64,000 nucleotides of DNA from Thauera sp. 2A1 (GTDB taxonomy: Bacteria > Pseudomonadota > Gammaproteobacteria > Burkholderiales > Rhodocyclaceae). Where the stretch lies: contig NZ_SSXV01000004.1 of assembly GCF_009469595.2 (NCBI RefSeq), forward strand, positions 1 through 64,000, written 5' to 3'. Of this stretch, positions 59,036-64,000 are shown piece after piece. The first letter of the stretch is position 1, and every line of letters starts with the position of its first letter. The notes beneath the pieces are model-generated. The model saw only the letters and a list, made by a program, of their open reading frames with translations. It was not told where the DNA came from and searched no databases. A program made the position numbers and the translations under genes.

Positions 59036-60351
59036 GATCGCACCTCCTTCAACGCGGTCACGGGCGACGCCTGCGCCGCCGGTTCGAGTTCCTGCCGCCA
59101 CCGCCACAGCAGCGCCACCGCGCCCAGCTTCAACACCACCGGCAGCCCGGCGTAGACGGCGGCGAGGCCAGCAAGCGCCTCCGTGTCGCGGGCACCGGGC
59201 GTGTAGCCGAGCAGCGCCAGCAGCGGCAAGGCCAGGCCGGCCGCCAGCGCCAGGTTGGCCTTGGTGACGAAGCTCCACCAGCCGAAGCAGGCGCCGGCGC
59301 GCGCGCCACCGGGGCGCTGATCTTCAGCACGGGCGAGCAGGTCGGCCAGCAGCGACGGTGGCAGCGACAGGTCGGCCCCCAGCGCGATGCCCGACAGCAC
59401 GCAGATCAGGCCATAGGCGAACAGATCGCCGCGGCCGAGCACGCCTGCCCAGGCGAACACGACGATCGCCAGCGCCATGCCGGCGAGCCACGCCCGCCGC
59501 TTGCCGATGCGGCGCGACACCGCGACCCACAGCGGCAGGCTGGCCGCCGCGGCAACGAAATACAGCACCAGGAAAGCCCCCGCCGCGCGCTCGTCGGCCT
59601 GCAGCACGTCGGCCACGTAGAACAGCACGGTGGCCGACGGCACCGCGGCGGCGATGCCGTTCACCGCGAACACCGCCAGCAGGCGAGCAAAGCCGGCATC
59701 GCGCAGAGCGTCGGACAGCCCGCGCAGCAGCGGCAGCGCCTGCGCACGGGGTGGCGGAGCAATGGGCGCGCAGATCAAGGTCCACGCCGCGCACGCCAGC
59801 AGCAGCGGCACGAAGATCCACACCAGCCGCGCCAGGCCGCCGGCTTCGCCATCGTCGCCGGCGAGCACCCCTGGCAGGGCTGCCGCGAGCACCACGCCGG
59901 CCAGGCCGAAACCCTCGCGGCTGGCGACGAAGCGGGTGCGCAGCTCGGGCGTCGGCGCCACCTCGGCGCCCCAGGCGCCGTAGACGATGGTCGCCACCGA
60001 GTAGGCCAGCGACACCAGCACCAGCATGCCCAGCAACCAGGCCGCGCCGGCCCCCGCGGGCGGCGCGAGCAAGGCAGGCAGCGACAGGCCCAGCAGCAGC
60101 GCGGCCGCCAGCAAGCAGCTGCGTCGTGCGGCGATGCGGTCCGCCGCCCAGCCGATCAGCGGATCGGTGATCGCATCGACGATGCGCGCCGCGAGCAACA
60201 CCCCGCCCACGAGGGCCAGCGGCAGGCCCAGCTCGCCGGCGTAAAGGCGCGGCACATGCACGTACAGCGGCAGGGCGGCGAAGGCGAGCGGCAGACCGAA
60301 CGCACCGTAGGCGATGATCTCGCGGCGCCCGAGTGATGCGACGCGGCTCAT
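59032..60351 (-). CDS. MFS transporter, GPH/MFS_2-like
   Basis: A 439-residue membrane protein with about twelve hydrophobic segments. Opening IIAYGAFGLPLAFAALPLYV and the loop DAITDPLIGWAADRIAARR are typical of glycoside-pentoside-hexuronide-type carriers; WGAEVAPTPELRTRFVASRE is a second loop signature. In its operon a lipid or lipid-precursor substrate is more likely than a sugar; that is inference. Confidence 0.87.
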   Translation of the reverse strand: MSRVASLGRREIIAYGAFGLPLAFAALPLYVHVPRLYAGELGLPLALVGGVLLAARIVDAITDPLIGWAADRIAARRSCLLAAALLLGLSLPALLAPPAGAGAAWLLGMLVLVSLAYSVATIVYGAWGAEVAPTPELRTRFVASREGFGLAGVVLAAALPGVLAGDDGEAGGLARLVWIFVPLLLACAAWTLICAPIAPPPRAQALPLLRGLSDALRDAGFARLLAVFAVNGIAAAVPSATVLFYVADVLQADERAAGAFLVLYFVAAAASLPLWVAVSRRIGKRRAWLAGMALAIVVFAWAGVLGRGDLFAYGLICVLSGIALGADLSLPPSLLADLLARAEDQRPGGARAGACFGWWSFVTKANLALAAGLALPLLALLGYTPGARDTEALAGLAAVYAGLPVVLKLGAVALLWRWRQELEPAAQASPVTALKEVRS

Positions 60352-60902
60352 GGCGTGTCCGCCCGCCCAAGCAGGCGGGCGCGCAGCTCCGGCTCACGTG
60401 TGCGCTGGTCCAGCCAGATGGCGAAGAAGGCGCGGGCGAGTTCGGCGTCGTCGATGCGGGCGGTGAGCCGGCCCTGGTGCCAGAAGCTGGCGCCGCGCCC
60501 CGGCCGGTGCAGGCCGACCAGCGTGTCGCCCGCCGCCACCGACGGCAGCGCCTGCTGCAGCAAGCTGCGCCAGCGCGCCAGCTTCGCCTCGTCGCGCTCG
60601 CCGAGGCGGCGCATCTCGTCCAGGCTGGCCTCGACCAGCCGCTCGGCGGCAATCGCCCGCGCGTAGCGAATCGCCAGCGCATGGTCGGCATCGTCCGGGG
60701 CGCGCCCGGGCTCGACCCACAGCGCGGCGTCGTACAGCTTGAACCCGAGCCAGCGCATCTCGCCTTCTCCGGCCAGCTCCATCGGGCCGGCCGCCGCGGC
60801 CACCGCCGGCGGCAATGTGCGCGCAGCGGACGCACCCGGCAGCGCGAGGACGCCGACGAACAGTGCGACGGCAAGCACCCGGCCGAAGTGCCGCGCGATC
60901 AT
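60348..60902 (-). CDS. Chalcone isomerase-like periplasmic protein
   Basis: A 184-residue protein with a signal peptide (FGRVLAVALFVGVLALPGASA). The mature part contains GEGEMRWLGFKLYDAALWVE, LAIRYARAIAAERLVEASLDE and FWHQGRLTARIDDAELARAF, which mark the bacterial chalcone-isomerase-like family. Fatty-acid binding is known for relatives. It overlaps MFS and CFA-synthase genes by four bases at each side. Confidence 0.85.
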   Translation of the reverse strand: MIARHFGRVLAVALFVGVLALPGASAARTLPPAVAAAAGPMELAGEGEMRWLGFKLYDAALWVEPGRAPDDADHALAIRYARAIAAERLVEASLDEMRRLGERDEAKLARWRSLLQQALPSVAAGDTLVGLHRPGRGASFWHQGRLTARIDDAELARAFFAIWLDQRTREPELRARLLGRADTP

Positions 60903-62149
60903 CCCGGCGCCCCCGCACCCGCGTGGGCGAACACGTAGTGATGCACGTCGATGTCGCCGGTGTTGAAGCCCGCCTCGCAATAGGCGAGGTAGAAGCGCCA
61001 CATGCGCAGGAAGCGTTCGTCGAAGCCGAGCTGCCGCACCGCATCCATCCGTGCGTCGAAGCGCTCGTGCCAGCGTGCCAGCGTTCGCGCGTAATCCGGG
61101 CCGAAGGCGAAATCGTCCACCACCTGCAGGCCGGTGCGCGCCGCCTGGCGATGCACCACCGCCGGGCTGGGCAGCATGCCGCCGGGGAAGATGTGGCGCT
61201 GGATGAAATCGGTGCCGCGGCGGTAGCGCGCGAACAGGCCGTCGGCGATGGTGATGGCCTGCACCGCGCAGCGCCCGCCGGGTTTCAGCAGCGCGGCCAA
61301 CTGGCCGAAGTAGGTCGGCCAGAAGCGCTCGCCGACCGCCTCGATCATCTCGATCGACACGATGTGGTCGTACTGGCCGCGCACGTCGCGGTAGTCGCAC
61401 AGCTCGAAGTCCACCAGGCCGGCGTAGCCGCCGCGTTCGGCACGCGCCCGCGCATGGGCGAGCTGCGCCGGCGATAGCGTCAGGCCGAGCACGCGGCAAC
61501 CGAACTCGGTGGCCGCGACTTCGGCGAAGCCGCCCCAGCCGCAGCCGATCTCGAGCACCGTCTGCCCCGACCGGGCGCCGAGCTGCGTCAGGATGCGGCG
61601 GTACTTGCGCAGTTGCGCCGCTTCCAGTGCCTCGTCAGGGGCGTCGAACAGCGCGGCCGAATAGGTCATCGTGCCGTCCAGCCACAGCGCGTAGAAGTCG
61701 TTGCCGAGGTCGTAGTGCGCCTCGATGTTGCGCCGCGCGCCCGCGCGCGTGTTGGCGCGCAGCAGATGGGTGAGGCGGTGGCCGAGCAGGCGGAACAGTC
61801 GGCCATGGATCGCCGCGTCCAGCGTGGCGCGGTTGCGCGACATCAGGGTGAGCAGACCGGCGAGGTCGTCGGTGTGCCACAGGTCGTCCATGTAGGCCTC
61901 GCCGAAACCGATGTCGCCGCGCGCCAGCACCTCATCGAAAACCGCGTGGTCGCGCACGCGCAGGTGGGCGACCAGCGCGCCATGGCCGGCGCGCACCTGG
62001 CGGCCGTCGGGCAGTTCGATGGCCAGCGCGCCGCCCTGCAGGCGGTCGAGCATTTCCAGGGCCAGCCGGGTGGCGCGCGGCAGGCGTTCGGCCACCAAGC
62101 TGGCGAGCGGCTGCAGCAACGGGCCGAGGGCGTTTTCCAGGGCGTTCAT
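60899..62149 (-). CDS. Cyclopropane-fatty-acyl-phospholipid synthase family methyltransferase
   Basis: SAM-dependent methyltransferase of 416 residues that acts on unsaturated acyl chains of phospholipids. Marks: GFGEAYMDDLW, NIEAHYDLGNDFYALWLD, TMTYSAALF, motif I VLEIGCGWGGFAEVAA, SIEMIEAVGERFWPTYF, FIQRHIFPGGMLPS and YCEAGFNTGDIDVHHYVFA. It could make cyclopropane or methylated/furan acids. It is coupled to the DUF1365 gene. Confidence 0.92.
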   Translation of the reverse strand: MNALENALGPLLQPLASLVAERLPRATRLALEMLDRLQGGALAIELPDGRQVRAGHGALVAHLRVRDHAVFDEVLARGDIGFGEAYMDDLWHTDDLAGLLTLMSRNRATLDAAIHGRLFRLLGHRLTHLLRANTRAGARRNIEAHYDLGNDFYALWLDGTMTYSAALFDAPDEALEAAQLRKYRRILTQLGARSGQTVLEIGCGWGGFAEVAATEFGCRVLGLTLSPAQLAHARARAERGGYAGLVDFELCDYRDVRGQYDHIVSIEMIEAVGERFWPTYFGQLAALLKPGGRCAVQAITIADGLFARYRRGTDFIQRHIFPGGMLPSPAVVHRQAARTGLQVVDDFAFGPDYARTLARWHERFDARMDAVRQLGFDERFLRMWRFYLAYCEAGFNTGDIDVHHYVFAHAGAGAPG

Positions 62150-62955
62150 CAGGTGGTCTCCTCGATCGGGGGAGCAGGCTTGCGGTGAAAAGTCACCCGC
62201 CGCAGCGCGAGGCGCAGCGCCTGCCAGTGGATGCGGGCGATCACGCCCAAAGTCATCAGAGGGTGGCGCAGCAGCCATTTCGCCATCGCCCGCCCGTCCA
62301 GCGCTTCGGCGCGACCCGACAGCCGGGTGCCAAGCTGGCGCGCGCCGCCGTCCCAAAGGTCGATGTCCACCGCATGTACCGCGCCGCGCGAGTCGAAGCG
62401 GAAACGATATTCACCGCGCACCGGGAAGAAGGGCGACACGTGGAACAGTTTCTGCGCCACCAGTTCGTCTCCGGGCTGGATCGGGCGCAGGTCGGGGTGA
62501 TGCACCAGGTAGTTGTGATGCTCGCCGAAGGTGTTGTTCACCTCGGCCAGCACCACCCGCAGCGCACCGCCGCGGTCGTGGCAGAACCAGAAGCTGACCG
62601 GGTTGAACACGTAGCCCAGCACGCGCGGCATGGCCTGCAGCACCACCTCGCCGTCGCAGACCCCGGCCAGCCCGCGCTCCGCCAGAATGGCGCGCAGCCA
62701 GGGCAGCAACGGCGAGCCGTCGCGCCGGCCATGGTCGCGGTTGTGGAAGGCGAACAGGTTGAAGCGGTCGATGCCCAGCAGCGGCACCCGCAGCTCGTCG
62801 AGGCGCGACAGGGGCAGGCGCAGGAAGGCGGTCGGATAGACGAAGCGGTTGTGCGCCTGCACGTGGCGCTCGTGCATCACCGCGCCGAAGCACGCTGCCG
62901 GCGCGAACGCATCCAGCGCGACACGGCTCGCGGGCGCCGGGCGCGGCTTCATCAT
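62149..62955 (-). CDS. DUF1365 family protein
   Basis: A 268-residue protein of unknown function that nearly always accompanies CFA-type synthases. Family marks: VMHERHVQAHNRFVYPTAFL, PRVLGYVFNPVSFWFCHD, EVNNTFGEHHNYLV and KLFHVSPFFPVRGEYRFRF. The start uses the first of two ATGs, overlapping the oxidoreductase stop. Reading into the next gene by one base (TGATG-like junction) indicates coupling. Confidence 0.9.
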   Translation of the reverse strand: MMKPRPAPASRVALDAFAPAACFGAVMHERHVQAHNRFVYPTAFLRLPLSRLDELRVPLLGIDRFNLFAFHNRDHGRRDGSPLLPWLRAILAERGLAGVCDGEVVLQAMPRVLGYVFNPVSFWFCHDRGGALRVVLAEVNNTFGEHHNYLVHHPDLRPIQPGDELVAQKLFHVSPFFPVRGEYRFRFDSRGAVHAVDIDLWDGGARQLGTRLSGRAEALDGRAMAKWLLRHPLMTLGVIARIHWQALRLALRRVTFHRKPAPPIEETT

Positions 62956-64000
62956 GCCGCCTCGCGCAGCGCTTCGTGCCGCGCCGCAGGCATGGCCGCA
63001 GCCGTCGCGTCGCGGCCGTCCCGCCACGGGATGTCCACGCCCAGGCGTTCGGCGATCGCGACCGCCGAACGCAGGCCGTCCTCATGGAAGCCGTAGCCCG
63101 TCCACGCGCCGGCGAACCAGCTTCGGCGCACGCCCTGGAGCTGCGGCAGCGCGGCCTGGGCGTCGATCGCAGCCTGGTCGAACACCGGGTGGGCGTACTC
63201 GATGCGGCGGATGAGCTTGTCCGCCGCGGGCTCGGCGAAGGGGTTCAACGACACGATCACCGGCGTGTCGAAAGGCAGCGGCTGCAGGCGGTTGATCAGG
63301 TAGCTGACCGACACCGGCCGCTCGTCCGGCCGGCCGGCGCCGGCGAGATAGTTCCACGCCGACCACACCTTGCGGCGGCGCGGCAGCAGGGCGGCATCGG
63401 TGTGCAGCAGCGCGACGTTGGGCTGGTAGCGCACCGCACCGAGGATGCGGCGCTCGTCGGCGCTGGCGCCGTCGCCGAGAATGGCGAGCGTCTGGTCGCT
63501 GTGGCACGCGAACACGACCTCGTCGAAGAGCTCGGCCCCTTCGGGAGTGCGCAGCCACACGCCGTCGGCGCGGCGATCCACGCCCTGCACCGGCGTGGCG
63601 ATGCGCACGTCGTCGAGCTGGCTGACGATGCGCCGCACGTAACTGCGGCCGCCACCTTCCACCGTCAGCCACTGCGGGCGGTCGAGGATCTGCAGCAGGC
63701 CGTGGTTGTGGCAGAAGCGCACGAAGGTGGCGAGCGGATAATCGAGCATCGTGCGCGTCGGGCACGACCAGATCGCCGCCGCCATGGGCAGCAGGTACCA
63801 GTCGCGGAAGGCCCTGCCGTAGCCGTGCCCGGCCAGGTAGGCGCCCAGGCTGGCATCCGGCGCGCTGCCTTGGGCCGCCATGCGAGTGGTGTCGCGGTTG
63901 AAGCGCAGGATGTCGCGCAGCATGCCGAGAAAGGCCGGGTGCAGCAGGTTGGAGCGCTGCGCGAACACGGTGCCGAGGTCGGAGCCGGCCCATTCGATGG
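62952..64000 (-). CDS. FAD-dependent amine-oxidase-like oxidoreductase, partial
   Basis: The C-terminal 349 or more residues of an FAD/NAD(P)-binding protein; the start lies beyond the right edge, and the frame is still open at 64000. Visible stretches: HPAFLGMLRDILRFNRDT, LPMAAAIWSCPTRTMLDYP, GGRSYVRRIVSQLDD, VVFACHSDQTLAILGD and the C-terminal FAD contact SWFAGAWTGYGFHEDGLRSA. It is the family that sits upstream of DUF1365 and CFA-synthase genes in singlet-oxygen-response loci. Confidence 0.9.
   Translation of the reverse strand, partial: IEWAGSDLGTVFAQRSNLLHPAFLGMLRDILRFNRDTTRMAAQGSAPDASLGAYLAGHGYGRAFRDWYLLPMAAAIWSCPTRTMLDYPLATFVRFCHNHGLLQILDRPQWLTVEGGGRSYVRRIVSQLDDVRIATPVQGVDRRADGVWLRTPEGAELFDEVVFACHSDQTLAILGDGASADERRILGAVRYQPNVALLHTDAALLPRRRKVWSAWNYLAGAGRPDERPVSVSYLINRLQPLPFDTPVIVSLNPFAEPAADKLIRRIEYAHPVFDQAAIDAQAALPQLQGVRRSWFAGAWTGYGFHEDGLRSAVAIAERLGVDIPWRDGRDATAAAMPAARHEALREAA

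Overview
The window is GC-rich (roughly two-thirds G+C by eye), densely packed bacterial chromosome. Gene content points to a betaproteobacterium of the Rhodocyclales, close to Thauera, Azoarcus or Aromatoleum: a complete aerobic phenylacetyl-CoA epoxidase pathway in one operon, two branched-chain-type ABC uptake systems, 3-hydroxybutyrate metabolism and a REP-like repeat of the type common in these genomes. Genus is an inference from gene content and codon style; there is no rRNA or tRNA in the window. No insertion sequence, prophage or CRISPR array was seen. Layout from left to right: (1) 1-4114, minus strand: part of an ABC uptake system (permease cut by the left edge, substrate-binding protein), an IclR-type regulator and a PaaX-type repressor. 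(2) 4115-16346, plus strand: a 400-base control region with a PaaX-like inverted repeat (half-sites 27 bases apart), then a 12-gene phenylacetate operon, paaN-paaG-paaH-paaI-paaK-paaJ-enoyl-CoA hydratase-paaABCDE, closed by a strong terminator; paaY lies separately at 32071. (3) 16544-19216: a large acyl-CoA-synthetase-like/GNAT fusion (Pat type). (4) 19521-26784: a type I restriction-modification locus in the order hsdR, hsdS, YhcG/DUF1016 nuclease, hsdM, with three strong palindromes between hsdS and the DUF1016 gene. (5) 26819-32059, minus strand: ferredoxin/CDGSH protein, patatin, 3-hydroxybutyrate dehydrogenase, VOC protein, an unknown small protein and a nucleotidyltransferase with its own palindromic operator. 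(6) 32071-48266: housekeeping and metabolic genes (paaY, cupin, rlmI, flavin reductase, mutY, LON-domain protein, ubiX, a second ABC transporter without ATPases, nitronate monooxygenase, mscL, MBL hydrolase, gdhA, OmpA-like protein, kbp, thioesterase, BaiN-like flavoprotein). (7) 48270-55985: glycerophosphodiesterase, a short-chain-dehydrogenase-fold protein carrying both halohydrin dehalogenase signatures, two photolyases with a DUF2256 zinc-ribbon protein between them, and ahpF/ahpC. (8) 56091-64000, minus strand: rlmA, then an eight-gene overlapping operon (FAD oxidoreductase, DUF1365, cyclopropane-fatty-acid synthase, chalcone-isomerase-like, MFS, DUF3833 lipoprotein, SDR, SnoaL-like) that resembles light or singlet-oxygen stress loci and runs off the right edge. 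How the parts work together: PaaK activates phenylacetate, PaaABCE(D) epoxidises it, PaaG isomerises to the oxepin, PaaN oxidises the ring-opened semialdehyde, and the hydratase, PaaH and PaaJ complete beta-oxidation; PaaI and PaaY are protective thioesterases. No separate MaoC-type oxepin-CoA hydrolase is visible, although PaaN lacks that domain. The least explained signals are a 106-base hairpin element present twice with compensatory stem changes (33050-33155 and 57045-57150), the halohydrin-dehalogenase-like gene at 49612, the palindrome cluster inside the restriction locus, and several unassigned operators.
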